Below are positions 33,426-46,320 of a stretch of DNA of 64,000 nucleotides, piece by piece. The DNA comes from Malurus cyaneus samueli. Taxonomy: Eukaryota > Chordata > Aves > Passeriformes > Maluridae. The notes beneath the pieces were generated by a model that was not told the origin of the DNA, made no database searches, and was given only the letters and a program-made list of their open reading frames with translations. Each line of letters begins with the position of its first letter. Positions within the stretch are counted from its first letter, which is position 1. Made by a program: the position numbers and the translations under genes. The stretch is taken from the NCBI GenBank assembly GCA_009741485.1, contig CM019214.1, positions 24,896,906 through 24,960,905 on the forward strand, written 5' to 3'.

Positions 33426-36400
33426 AATCATAGGAACCTTGTCACCAGATACTTGCTTCCTAGTCATTGTTAAGAATGTAAACATCTCAAGAAAAAAAGC
33501 CATCACTGTCAAGGAAGATACTGATTTTCTCATTCTTTAATATTCATTGGAATCTTTTCTCTTTCAAAAAGAGTGATGGAAAGGAATTTTAGAAGATATC
33601 CTTAGATATAATGGCAGTGATGTCAGAAGTGGAGAGAAGAAACAATCATCCTGTGTCTTTTCACAGAAGTTAGGAAGTGCAGGAAACAGTTGTGAGGACT
33701 TGCAAAAGTGGTTTGTATAATTGCCTTGTGGAGACTGCAGTAGAGAAGGGGGAAGTGAGATATGGATATGCTAAAATGCTAGCCTGGAGGGGTAAGTTTT
33801 GCACTGGGGTTATAATGGACATAGATTTGTGAATCAATAGGGAGGGAGAAGAAAAACAGTTGAGGAGATGTGGTGAACAAGAATGTTCAAGGTGGGGTTT
33901 TTGTTTTTCTTCTGTTTTTGTTTTGCAGAGAACTTCGACCAGAGGATCTGGGGAAAGTACTAGTGTGCTGATGTTTGTAGGATGAAAATAACATGTCTTG
34001 TGAAATTGTTTGATACTACAGCCCTGGACAGAATAGTGAAAGCTGCACATTGTCAGAGGGAATGATGACTGATACTAATTATACAACCAATGTACATCTC
34101 CAAGAAATGTCATTTATGCCTATTTGGAATACCTTGAGTGGAGGGATGTTAATGTCCTAGGATATTTTGCTTCCATATTTTTCTTCCATATTTTATCTTT
34201 ACAAAATGTTGTGGTCTTCTAAAATCTATGTGTTAAAAATTCAGAACTTCAGTAAATTGTGCTATCCATTTCATGTTGAGGAGCAAGAGTTTGACTTCAG
34301 GCAATGTTAGAATCAACAATTTTGGAAAAAATTACTAGAGCTTTGAAAAGTGATGTCTGCTCCTTGCAGGAAGACACTGATAAGCTCCACATCAAGGGAT
34401 ACTGACCTCCCTGCCTTTCTTTTGTTTAGAGGGAGCACTCTTCATCTCCTCACCTTCCACAGAGCTTCTGTGCTACCTGCTGCTTTCCCTGAATGAAGGT
34501 CACATTACCAAATGCATCTGTTGCATTTGCATTCAGTGATTCTCTGCATTTTGTGAAAAAACATGGTCTGTACTCATGCCACTCCTGATAAACTGGCAGT
34601 GCATATGCTGCTGTGTTACATGTCTGTGCTGTTCAAAGAAACAGCTGGCTTGATTTGCTCTTGCTTTCTGAACAGGCCGAACTTCACTTTGAGTTATTGT
34701 ACAGTGTGCACTTTTTTCAAAGCATTATGAGCAAGACAGGGGCCCTTCCACTGAGGGAAGTTAAAGTTCCAAAAGTAACCTTTATGCCTATGTTTAGGGA
34801 CCTGGTGTGTGGGGTGCTGTTCCTGCAGTTGCTTTGATCAGCAGCCTTGAGCCTCTCAGACCTCCATTTGTATTTAAGAGGTAAAGACCCTGCCTTGTTC
34901 TTCCCTCAAAATGCACAAGTTACTGACTGTTTCACAGTTTCTTGGTGACTCGAAAGCCTTCAAAAATCTGGCTCTTATATTGTTTCCTCCTCACCTCTGC
35001 CTCAATTCCCAGTCTGTAAAATGGGGTTAAGACCAAATTTCATACCTCCAAGGAGAAAAACATGAAGAAAAAGAAAGGATTTTTTGACACATTGGCGAAT
35101 AGTAAGGTATGTCTGTGAGACATTTGTCAGTAGTACATTAAGAGCTGATTAAACACTGAACAGTAATTAATCAACTTCTGACTTAAACTGTGTTGTTGAT
35201 TTTCCAATGGATGATTGTCAGCAGTAGGGCTGTTTCTAGGAGAATCCCACAGAGCAGTTCACAGGTACAGATTGGTGTCTGTGTCCTAGAAAGCAGGAAT
35301 GAAAGAAGTTAGTGATTGTTTTGGGTGACCACCAAAGCAGAGGTTCCACTTTAATGAAATAGCTAGACCAAAAGGTGTTTTGAAGTGTACATAAAAAAGA
35401 CAATAGAATTGAACAGTTGAAAGAGACCAATAATCATCTAGTTCAACTGTAAGAAGGATTTGCATTATTTATATATATTTCATTAGTATAACTAGCACAT
35501 GTAGCATATACTAGCACAATGTCAGTCTCCTGGAATCAGCATTTCAAACCCCTATTGGTTACAAGTCAAAAGGAGTTGTGGTTTCAGATCTCCCCTATAT
35601 TCAGAGGTTGAGGGCATAGAGTCTTTTCAGTTGTAAAATGTTTGTAAAATGTACTAGTATGGATCTACAATGAGACTTTCAGAAAATGAACTCCAATCTA
35701 TATTTGGACTGTGAACAGATTTTGTCAAGCTCCCAACTAAATGATTCTCTATTCTGCTGGCAGATGACATTTTTTTCTTACTGATTTCCTGATGTTTCAA
35801 GGATTACCAGTATTGATTTGTCAGGTTTGTCAGACATTGTGCTGCTTTCCCCAGGTTAGAATTCCCCATCCACATGATATTTAAACCAGAATCACATATA
35901 CCAATTTATTCCCAGGAGGCTGATGAACAGGACTAGCAAACAGAAAGTCCTTCAGTGTTCTGACTCCCAGTTCTGCAACATCCTGTTCTCTCAGTTTCAT
36001 CCTGCTATTATTTCTGCTTCCAGGAACTACTAACCTGACACAGACAGCTAGTCGGTCTCCACTGAGTTTCTGCTGTGTGAATTTGGCCTTATAGCATCTG
36101 AGCCACAATGTCATCACTTTGGGGCCCCACACTGAGATGGCATGGGAGGAAACAATATAAATTGTGCTGGTCCCTGCTTTCTTGTGGTGAGATCTGTATT
36201 TGCCAGAAACTTCCAGCCTTTGTTTTGGGCTGGGAATGGGTTTCATAATGGAGAGGAAGGCACTTTCTATTCTGAGTGGAGTAAGCAGCACCAAGGAAGG
36301 TTTTAATTATCTGCCAACAGTGCAGAGCAGACAGTTTGCTGGCAGTTGCAGGGGTTGATGAGCAGTCAAGCTCTTGTCCCTCAACAGTTGCAGGGGTTGA

Positions 36401-36870
36401 TGAAGCTGATAAACAGGTCCAATTTGTCACAGGGAGGAGGACTGCAGGAAGGGAACACGTCCTTTTCCTGTGGGAAAGGTTCCTTGCTGGAGTGATGCCT
36501 AAAGATTTTTTTTTAAATTAAATTTTCGTGAATTTGTAGCTTTGTAGATTGTTAATATGTAATTATAACTTCTAGTATGTTTCTTACCCTCTCCTATAGT
36601 TTAACAAACCCTTATTAATACCTTATTTAAATTCTCTTTAGCCTTAATTTTTATGTCTTCCCTTGCAATCATTCTCTTTTCCTCTGGTACAGTCCTGCAC
36701 CTTCATGTCCTACTATGACAATTGTCTGCTTAGTATTTTTTCAAATGCTTTGAAGGAGGGGTCTTGTTTATGTGCCATTCTTACTTTTCTTTATTCCTTC
36801 TGTCTTGCAAATGCTATTTCTCTGTCTTGTTACACCTACCTGCTGTGGTTCCCATTGCCTTTGCTAGATC
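33426..36870. other. Intergenic, AT-rich, no gene seen
   Basis: A tiny CR1-like tail near 35400-35450 (reversed) is the only repeat recognised. A near-duplicate pair of ~20 bp (CAGTTGCAGGGGTTGATGA) occurs at 36346 and 36383. Open frames show no domain. Confidence 0.35.
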
Positions 36871-37280
36871 TGTCACCGAAACTGCAGGAAAAACAAAAAC
36901 TCTCCAACAACATTTTTAATATTAGACAGTCGTGGCATTACTTTATTTTCTAACTAGGATATTGTTCTGGCCAGGATGTGCCACAGAAATCATTTCATCC
37001 ACACAGAGCCCGGGTATGCAGAGAAAGTCATTCCAGGACACATCAATTTTACAGGATTTCCCCCCAAACTTTATACAGTCAAAATCCATAGAACTCTATT
37101 GCTTTAATGTTCATTGTGTAGTTCTCAGTATTTGAGTTCCTACTGGATCTGGATTTCTTCGACTCTGATGCTCCTTATCTTTCTTTTCCCAGACCAGATG
37201 CCTCTAACCATGCCGGGGCTGATGTTTCGTTACTGGCCTTTGATGGCTGTTGATGGTCTTTATCTTTTGTGCTGTTCCTG
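36871..37280 (-). mobile_element. LTR-like sequence, copy A
   Basis: On the minus strand: TATAAAG (37069-37075 region), AATAAAG about 125 bp later (36942-36947), then a T-rich end finishing GGTGACA at 36871. This is the order expected for a retroviral LTR. It matches copy B across about 410 bp with indels. Confidence 0.5.
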
Positions 37281-37560
37281 GTATATTTCCCAACAGATCC
37301 TTTTTCTGCCTTGTTGTTGCTTTCCCATGGTAAGTATAAACTTAAATTCTGCATCCATTGCAAGAGCTGCTGCTTCTTTCTGTCCCCCTTAATTTGATTA
37401 ATGTTTCCTTCCATATTTGCTTCTAATTCAACTGGTCAGGTTGCTGATTTTAATATCACCTTGCTTTCTCCTGCTGTTTCTGAAATGTGCTTTGTAGGAA
37501 ATGCATCTGCCTCTGGCACTTTCATGGTGTCCCTACCTATGAGCTGAGTCCTTTAGAGAC
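37281..37560 (-). other. Spacer between LTR-like copies
   Basis: 280 bp separate the copies, far too short for a provirus interior. It may be a remnant of internal sequence after deletion. No gag or pol motif is recognisable. Confidence 0.3.
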
Positions 37561-37975
37561 TGTCACCAAAACTGCGAGAAAAACATAAACTCCAACAACA
37601 TTTTTAGTATTAGAGAGTCAAGACACTACTTTATTTTCTGGCCAGGATGTTGTTCTGGCCAGGATGTGCAACAGAAATAATTTCATCCACACATTCGTTG
37701 TGTGGAGAAAATAATTATGTGAGACATACATTTTCACCAAACTTTATACTGTCAAAACACATAGAACTTCATTGGCTTAATGTTCATTGGTCCAACCTTG
37801 CATAGTTCTTAGTATTTGGTTTCCTATTGGATCTGGATTTCTTCACCTCCGATGCTAAATAGGTCGTCCTTTTCATCATTTTCCAGACTAGGTGCTTCTG
37901 ACCTCTCCAGGGGTAGTGTCTGGGGTTGATTCGTTGATGTTTGCTGATGGCCCTTATCCTTTGTGCTACTCCCAG
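37561..37975 (-). mobile_element. LTR-like sequence, copy B
   Basis: Same structure as copy A with TATAAAG (37741-37748 region) and AATAAA (37630-37635) on the minus strand, ending GGTGACA at 37561. It is offset by exactly 690 bp from copy A at the shared TGTCACC start. Confidence 0.5.
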
Positions 37976-39344
37976 CCTGCTGAGATGTTAAGCTCATCAG
38001 GCCTCACCTGGTGGAACAATGCCCTGGAAAGAAACTTCAGCACCCTTACCCCAGTGCAAAGGAAAACAGGATCTCTGACTAAAGTTATATAAAAAATCTC
38101 AAATTGTAATATCTTCCAACAACTTCACCATTTTTATTTGACATCTCGCAGGTCTAAATTGACAGTTTACGTTGTTTGAACTGAGTCAGGTGCCAGGGGA
38201 GTTCTGTGCTGCTGCTTTTCCATTGTTGCCTTTCCCCTATCATGCCTCCTTTCATCTTTTGCTCCTCAGAGCAGTGCTGTGTTCAGCTTTTTGGTGTTGA
38301 TGTCACCAGATCCACCCTACCAGCCTTCCTATTTTCAATTTCTGGTTCTTTCTTTTTCTGCTCAGCCATGGCTCACACTTCTCCACTGGCTAATTCTCTT
38401 CATGTTCTGATGTTCTCTACCCTTGATACATTTTCTCCTTCTCTTCCACTACAATCTAAACGCTGAAAGTCCTCAGACTTTACAGACTTCTAGGATCTCC
38501 ACTTCCTGCACTGGTTCCTCCCACTTTCGTTTCGCCATCTTCCTGATTTAAAATGGGAATATTCAAAGTTTGGCTTATTCCCTTGTCCTTCAATTAAGGT
38601 GAATTTGACCTGTTTTAGCTCAAACTCCTCAAACTCTTTCCTCCTCCTGCTTTCAGTTGTTTCTTTGTAAGACCTCTCTCCTTCCTCCCACAGGAACGCC
38701 TTATTTTATTCTTCTCCCCATCACTAATGCAGAAATTTCTTACCTATTTTGTTATTGTAATCCCAGGTAACAATCTTTGAAGATTTCAAGTGAATTCCAG
38801 AGAATTAGTGTGATTAATTGTTTGTGCTAGAAGGGAAGATGAAGTTTGTGGGTAGTGTTTTACAACAAATAGTGACTTTGCAGCATAGTGGGCTCTGTAT
38901 CTCAGTCTCCAAGGCTACAGGCTACAGCGAGTATGAACTAAAGACCTGTGATGCACAAAATCACTCTGGCACAAAGTAAGTGCTGTGAGATGTGTTAATT
39001 TTCTACAAACATTTAATCCTTATATTTTGCTTCTTTATTTGAGAAATAAGGAATTAATTGTGCAAATAAAACATAAGACCTGCAGTTGTGTGTAATACAC
39101 GTGAAGAATAATGTTTCTCAGAATTACAGAGTTCTAAAAGCTGCGTATTGTTCATTCTGTCCTGTGGCTGTGACAGAGGATGCTTAAGATACTGTAGGTC
39201 TGAGGGTTTCTTAGGTGAGTGATGTTGAATATGTTGCCTCTCTTAAGTGCAGATCTGGACACTGGATGGAACAGATCTGGGAAAGTTCTAAGAAGAGTGT
39301 TTCATCTTTGACAGTAATGAAACTGGAAGATCCTATTCTTATTC
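37976..39344. other. Intergenic, possible decayed retroviral interior
   Basis: No family could be named. On the minus strand 38200-38700 is purine-rich without stops for short stretches but shows no domain. Confidence 0.25.
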
Positions 39345-39640
39345 TATATCAGAATAGAATAGTTCCTCTTGGAAGGGACCTGCAAGTTCATCTAGTCCAA
39401 TTGCTTGACCACTTCAGGGCTGACCAAAAGTTAAAGCATTAAATATTAAAGTCAATGTCCAAATGCCTCTTAAACGCTGACAGGCCTGAGACATTGACCA
39501 TCTCTCTAGAAAGCCTATTACAGTGTTTGACCAGCCTTTGTGTAACGAAATGCTTCCAAATGTCCAGTCTGAACCTCCCTGCTCAAAGCAAAAAACCCAC
39601 ATATTTTTCTGATTCTTCCACAGTTATGCTCTTGCTCACA
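39345..39640 (-). mobile_element. CR1 fragment
   Basis: Reversed CR1: TTGGAAGGGACCTGCAAGTT, CATCTAGTCCAA and CAGTCTGAACCTCCCTGC. Confidence 0.7.
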
Positions 39641-39744
39641 TGATTTTATTTTGAATATGTTTGTAGGTTTGTCACATCCAGAATAAATGGAGAATCTTCA
39701 GTTTCCTAAGACCATATTTTGCCTTCATTAAAAAACAACAGAAT

Positions 39745-40235
39745 TTGGAGTGAGACAGCCACCAGTATCAATGGATGCTGGAAATGGAGAAACTGAGAGC
39801 AGTCCTGCTGGACTGGGAACACCAGTGGATGAAACACTGGAACATGAGTCAGCCGTGTGTGCTGGTAGTCCAGAAAATCGATCGGGTCCAGGTCCAGGGA
39901 AACGATTCTCCCCTTCTTCTCTGGCCGGGTGAGACCCCACCTGCAGAGCTGCCTCCAGCTCTGGGGACCAACAGCAGAAGGATGTGGCATTGCTGATGGG
40001 AGTCCAGAGGAGGCCACAGAAATGGTCCAAAGGCTGGAGCCCTTCTACTCAGCAGATAAGCTGGTAGAGCTGGGGGTGTTCAGCCAGGAGAGGAGGAGGC
40101 TCCAAGGACACCTTGTTATAGCCTTTCAATACTTAAAGGGGGTGTACAAGAAAAACAAAGAGGCTTTTCTAAAGGGGACTTATGAGAAAAACAGGGACTT
40201 TTTACCAAGGCCTGTCGTGACAGGACATGGAATAA
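39745..40235 (+). mobile_element. CR1 fragment
   Basis: CTGGCCGGGTGAGACCCCAC, CTGCCTCCAGCTCTGGGGAC and the LGVFSQERRRLQGHLVIAFQ block identify the CR1 ORF2 C-terminus. It is broken before the 3' end. Confidence 0.8.
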
Positions 40236-42314
40236 TGGTTTTAAATGAAAAGAGGGTAGATTTTGTTTGGACATATCAGAAACATGTTCACATAACTAAG
40301 ATTGGGGTACTTTTGTTTGCAGTCCATCATAATGTAACACTGAATATTCTTATCCTTGAAAATCTCTAATCTTTGAATCTTCTTGACCCTTTGTTTAATT
40401 ATATCTTGCAATTATAAGATCTACATTCTAAACCCACATGGAACGGTGGATTTTGCCTTCAGAACAGTAGGATTTAAATTACTCGGGGATACAGTTACCA
40501 GCAGTTATAAATCCCAAACCTGTGAAAGGAGTACTGTAAATTGGACTGGCATCTTGTAAAATACATGCCATAGAAGTTCACTGATTTTTTTTTCCTTGAT
40601 TTAATAACATATATTTGGGGGGAAAAAAACAAAGCAAAACAAAACCACAAACAAACCGAAACACTAATAAACAAAAAACCAAAACAAAATAAAAAGAAAC
40701 ACAAAGTAAAGCCCCTCTCAAGCATGTTTTCACTCAAATTACCAGTGACCAGGAATTTACAACATCATTAGTTACAGTTCATATCTGTAATTACTTGGGC
40801 TGTTAAATTATGTATCATGCTTTTGAGCTGAATTGGTCTGTTTTATAACCTTCCTTTATAACCTTTATAACACAGAACCGTTTTGCATTCTGTTGCATTC
40901 AACTGAAAAGACCTGTAATTGTTCAAAACACTATTAAAGAAATCTCTCCTAAATATAGCTAGTGCATTGGATATTTACCAAATATTTCACCTCTAATATG
41001 GTAGAATTGATTAAAAACTGCTTCCGTTATCAATTGCTGCAGTTATGTATGCTCATTCTGGAATGCCGAGACAGTTGTAAGAATCTAATTAAAATTTAAT
41101 TCTAGTTGTTTCCATCAGAGAAATTAGCATTTCCACACCCCATTACTACTTGCACCTGTGCTACTAACATCACACTTTTTGGGTGTAGGAATCAGCTTAT
41201 TCATTTCTATGGATTCTAAGTTTTTTATCTCTATTATGTTTTTCAAGAAGTTAGTCATACAAGGAGTCTGATGCCTTAGCCAAGGACAGCCTGGTATTGG
41301 GCCTCAGTTCAACAATAGTAACAACTACACAAGCTAAAACTGATTGAAATTTCAGACTCTTCAAACACAGAGTGGAATTCAGAGTGCTGAAGGACTCTAC
41401 TATTGCATCAAGAGTGTTGTCAGTACAAAGGGAACACCAGGAGACACCTTGGCCAGCACACTTGAACCTACCAACTGTGTGGCAACGCACAGTGTTTGGG
41501 GCACCATGGCTCTAAGGGAGCTGTGGTTACTGCTGCAGGGGTATCTGAGAGGAGGAAGAAGCTGTGGATGAAACAGCTTGTCTGGGGTTTCTGAGAGAGC
41601 TCTTCAAGCACAAGCAGTAGTTCAAGCTACTGCTGCAGGGTGAAATGCAATCCATCCATATTGTCTATCTCCCCTGCTTTATACTGGGCCATCAGTTGAG
41701 AAAATTCATTTCTGGTTTCTTTAGTCAGTTGTCAGGGTCTAATACTCTCAGATTTACTCACTTGAAGATGCTTGTCATTACATACATTTGATACATTATA
41801 TAGATAGACCCAGTTTTTACACCTTTCTCACTTTATCACTCACCTCATGGACACTGCCAGTAGAGGGGTTTTATAGTATTGTCTGATGAGCTTCTGAAAA
41901 GTGTTTAGATTTTGTAAGGAAAGCAGGTATAAATACTGTAAACTGGAAATTGTACCTTGTCTCCTTTGGAAGCTTGTGACCCAGTGGCAAATTAATGGCT
42001 GTCAATGACTTCCATCCTCATTAATAGATTTGATCCTTCCCTGTTCTTGGTCCTCAAAGAGAACACCATAGAGGAGAAGAGTATCACAAACTTTGAAATG
42101 TTAACTTTAAAAATACACTGTGGCTTGTGAAAAAAAAATAGAAAGGGGAACTAACAACATGGCTTTAAAATCAGTGACTCCATGCACTTGCTGTGAGACT
42201 GACATTCTCAGCAGTTACCTAAGGTGTCATGCAGTTTAAACAGAAGGAGGAGAAAACATCCCATGCAGATGTTCATAAAGGTGATGTGAGAAGGGTTTAA
42301 CCCATCTGGTTACT
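40236..42314. other. Intergenic, AT-rich, no gene seen
   Basis: Contains an A-rich (CAAAA)-like tract at 40618-40705. Nothing else recognised. Confidence 0.35.
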
Positions 42315-42465
42315 GGAAGAATTCAAGGGCAGTTTGGATGGGGCTTGGAGCAGCCTGGTCTAGTGGAAAGTGTCCCTGTCCATGGTGGGGGGCGGGGTTG
42401 GAGCTAGATGATTTTTAAGTCCCTTTCAATCCAAATCACTCTGGAATTGTGTGACTATGGTTATC
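42315..42465 (+). mobile_element. CR1 3' end
   Basis: GGGGCTTGGAGCAGCCTGGT, CTAGTGGAAAG and GATGATTTTTAAGTCCCTTTC. Confidence 0.8.
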
Positions 42466-42581
42466 CTTCCTAACTAGAGCATTACTGAAGTTGAGCCACC
42501 AGCATCTGCTGATCTCCTCTCCTACTAAAATCATCTTTGTAGGAGGCTACTGGGTTACTTGAAAATGACTTTCTCTACATG

Positions 42582-42737
42582 AATCACAGAATATTCTGAG
42601 TTGAAAAGGACCCACAAGCATCACCAAGTTCACCTTTTAAGTGAATGATCCATACAGGGATTGAACCCACAACCTTGGTATTATTAGCACCATGCTCTGA
42701 CCAACTGAGCTAAAATCTTCGCTAATTACTCCAAATT
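42582..42737 (-). mobile_element. tRNA-Ile-derived SINE (TguSINE1-like)
   Basis: Read on the minus strand, the head is tRNA-Ile(AAT)-like: box A TTAGCTCAGTTGGT, anticodon-loop GGTGCTAATAATACC, box B GGTTCAATCCC. The tail is a short CR1 3' end finishing TTCTGTGATTCA. Head plus tail is the structure I know as TguSINE1, moved by CR1 enzymes in passerines. The tRNA is not a functional gene: the acceptor stem is not paired. Confidence 0.75.
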
Positions 42738-42774
42738 ACCTTTGTGCCTTTTTGAGTTTGGAAACTTACTTTTC

Positions 42775-43345
42775 AGGAAGGTTTGTTTCATCACTTTTCC
42801 AGGGACAGGGATGAGACTGACAGGCCTGTAGCTCCCTGGATCTTCTTTTTTGCCCTTCTTGAAGACAGGAGTGATATCTGCTTTCTTCCTGCCCTTGGGA
42901 ACCTCCCACCATCACCATGCTCTCTCAAAGACAATCACAAGTGGCCTCAAAATGATACTACCCAGCTCCCACACTATTTGTGGGTGTATCCTTTCAGGTC
43001 TCTTCTAAAAGTGGTTCCTATCTCAATCTGCTCCACTGAAGGTGAATATTCCTTGCTCTCAAACTTCTCTTTATACTCAGAGGTCTGCAATCCCTAAAGG
43101 CTGCTCTTCCATGTCCTTCAATGCTAGGGTGCTTGCCCCATTTAGTCGTGGGTCCCTGTTTTCCTTAGCTTTCTGTTGCTACAGACATATCTACAGAAAC
43201 CTCTCTTATCGCACTTCATATCTCTTGCCATATTTGACTTCAGGTGTGCTTTGGTTTTCCTTATCCCTTTTCTGCTTGCTTAGATAACACCTTTGTATTC
43301 CTCCTGGATTGCCTGTTCCGTCTCTCATCTCACAGTGCCTCTCAG
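42775..43345 (-). mobile_element. CR1 reverse-transcriptase fragment
   Basis: Reversed text encodes FKKGKKEDPGSYRPVSLIPV near 42815-42875, the conserved CR1 block, followed by decayed upstream ORF2. Confidence 0.8.
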
Positions 43346-45254
43346 TGGCCTGAACTATTTCTGAATATTTAAGAATCATTAAATTGACTCATAAACCAAA
43401 TTTTCTTCCTTTTCCTTCAACAATTATGGCCCTTAAGGTTATGTAAAACAGGATCAACCAAGTATTGGTTTGTAGCCTGATTCTATTGTTGGAGGAGCAA
43501 CAGAGCTTGGACTTAATATGGAGGTCTGAGTAACTTTAAAAGTGAATGGTAGGCTCATATGCGTACTTTTAACCTACAGGATGTTTTGGGATTGTGACTT
43601 GGATTAGATCATGTGACGTTACCTAATGGTCACATGTTTGTCAAATTATGTGCATCGTGGCAGCTTAAACTGCAAGGTAACAATTTTCTGTTTTTTTAAA
43701 TAGCTCAAGTACAATAAGTTTAGCAGACATACTGGTCAGTATGTCTGTCTGGAACTCATAAAACAATGCTATGCCACAGATAACTAATATTCATGAGATT
43801 AAGATTGTGACAGACATAAACTCCCACGAGATGGAGCTGTACCACACCAGTTCATTATGGTTCCTTCTGCTTCCTGGGCTGGCAGTCCTTGTGTGGGTGC
43901 GTGAGTGCATGTGTGTGTGTGCGTGTGATCCTCTCCACGGACAATTCCCCATGCCTATTTGTGGCAGGTATATTTAATGCAGTTCAGATCTTGTATCTTA
44001 AATATGCACACGGCATATTCTGCACAGACTGTCTGGTCAGTGTGGCAATGTTCCCATTTGCTGCTCCCATTTGCTGCAGTCCAGGGTATTTGTGGGATGT
44101 CGTTGTGTCCCAGTGCTCAACAGCTGTGGATGATAAACATGGTTTGTCAGAGGGAAAAAGAAGGTCATGCCATCCGCATTTTTCTTTTTCCTGGAGAAAT
44201 CATCAGATCTTACTTCAGACCTGGCACTCCATGACAGACCTGAGCTTCAGCTCAGGGTTAAGCGTGGAGAAATTTGGTGCACGTGGGCGATTCCTGGACA
44301 GTAGCCTTGTCCCTGCAGACTTCTCCCGGGTCCCTGCTGCTGGGCAGAAGAGTCCAATGGAGTTGGCAGCATGTGGGTGAGATTTGACTCTGCTGATCTC
44401 AGAGCCTTTCCTTCCTGAACAAACATTTTCCATTCTGAAATAATCACCTCACTATATATAGAAAACTCCTCCAAAGCAAAAGCCATGTTGTTTAGGAAGG
44501 GATATTCCTCAAATTGTTTTCTTCCTTTCACCAGAATCATCAGGTCCTTTGCTATCAGGCTGGTACCTGCTTGTGAACACTGCTGACCAAAGACATGTGT
44601 CACCTCATGCAAAAATAACCTGGATTTCCCCTGTAGCCCCTNCGCCCCCTGCCCCCAGTCTGCAGATTCCAAGGCTGTGTCTGTAATCACAATCCACTGC
44701 ATTTCGGAAACCACCCCCCCACCTCGCTTCCTCCCAGCTGATTTTCAGGGGAACAGAAGGAGACTTGTTTGCTACCAGGGAGGAAGTCCAGGCCTAAGCA
44801 AGCAGCTTTCTAAGAGGCACCGGTGAGAGCCGTGTGCTTCAGTCAGTATTCGCTCACAGAACTGCTGCCAAATGAGGTCACCCTGCTGCAAACACAGATG
44901 AAGAGATTTCAGAGGAGGAGAGTGGAAGAAGCCAGTACAGGAAGTAGAGCAGTCAGTAGCACAGGGCTCAACTCAGTCCACTCACCCTCTGGAAATGTTG
45001 ATTTCAGTTTTGTCTTGGCTCACAAATGAACACCTATTAGATAGTTTCCTTCTCATCATTATCTCATTCCCTTTTCTCATAACGATTCCTTAGTTTGACA
45101 GAATTCAGCCATCTCTTTGGGAAGGGTTTCATGGGGCAGACAGCACACAGGTTTGGAGGGCAGTTCAGATACCAGGACTGGATGACACTGTCCATGTGCT
45201 TTGGGAATTACAAAGCTCACTGAAGCAGTGGGACAGACTCTATCTCTTGAGAAA
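43346..45254. other. Intergenic with one unresolved base
   Basis: Holds a (GT)n-like tract at 43895-43928, an N at 44642 in a C-rich run, and an unexplained 155-codon minus-strand frame (44714-44247). No known gene recognised. Confidence 0.35.
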
Positions 45255-45480
45255 AGCCATAGACTTGTAGAACAGGAGACTACTATGGCTGGAAGTGATG
45301 TCAGGGATCATCTGATGCAATTTTTCTGGACAAAAGTATGGTCCATATGAGCTGGCCCAGCACCCTTATTAGCCAAGATGGACAACTTTGCCAGGAATTT
45401 GTTATGCCTTCTTCATAGTTATTCTAGTGATTAATTCCTTCTTCCACTGAACTACTGCTCTTTCCTTTCAGTCTGTATAA
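45255..45480 (-). mobile_element. Decayed CR1 fragment
   Basis: Reversed and heavily diverged: GGATCATCTGATGCAATTTT and CCTTCTTCATAGTTATTCTA. Confidence 0.45.
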
Positions 45481-46094
45481 CTTAAATTCCACAGCAGTGC
45501 TCTTGTTACACATTTATTTGCTAGGTTGAAAAATTATTATTATTACTGAAACAAAAATTGTAATTCTTGGAGAACTTTAGAAATCATTGTTTTTAAAAAA
45601 TCTTTCTAAAGATCTTCACCTGGAACCTTGTTCCTTGGAACCTGACTTATTCTTATGACTCTTCTCTAGCTGTTTTGAGTTTTCTGTAGTCTTTATCAAT
45701 ATCGAACATTAAGTTTGCATCACTAAAGCTGCAGTAACAGAATTTCCCTGTTGTTCTTTGTCATTCTGTTTAGTCAGTTTATACTTCTTGAAGATCATTA
45801 GTCAAGATACTGAGTAACATACACATTAAATAACTAATAACATTAACATGAAACAACTAAATAACATCAATAAATCAACAGATATTTAAAAATTATTATT
45901 ATACCTTGGTAGGAAGTGTATCTGCTTAGCAGGAATAATATACTCTACAGACAGACTGACAAAAACAGTCTATACAGTTTGGTTTATAGGGACCTGTAAG
46001 TTGAATTGTAAAAACAAAATAACACCATATGAGATGGTGTAAATAGGAATATGACTTGCAGGATGCATGAACTAACATTTCTGGCTCTACTTTG

Positions 46095-46320
46095 CTATGA
46101 ATAGGCCCACAACCACAGACTGTGTCCAGTCCTAATCACTGCACCCCAGAGAATGTAGACAAATCCAAGAAAGTCCAGCGGAGACAATTAGAAGTTCAGA
46201 AAATGCCATATGGAAAGATTAAATGCTCTGGACAATTCAGCTTAGAGAAGAGTGAAAAGATATGATGACATCTTGATTTGTAAAGGACAGTTGCAAAGAG
46301 AACCATCTACTTCCAGGTTC
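46095..46320 (+). mobile_element. Decayed CR1 fragment
   Basis: CTGTGTCCAGTCCTAATCAC and GGACAATTCAGCTTAGAGAA correspond to CR1 ORF2 C-terminal text in a diverged copy. Confidence 0.45.

Noticed and set aside
35881..36294. 137-codon minus-strand frame
   Set aside because: No domain, biased composition or splice context.
42640..42735. Possible functional tRNA-Ile gene
   Set aside because: The ends do not pair as an acceptor stem and a CR1 tail follows directly, so it is a SINE head.
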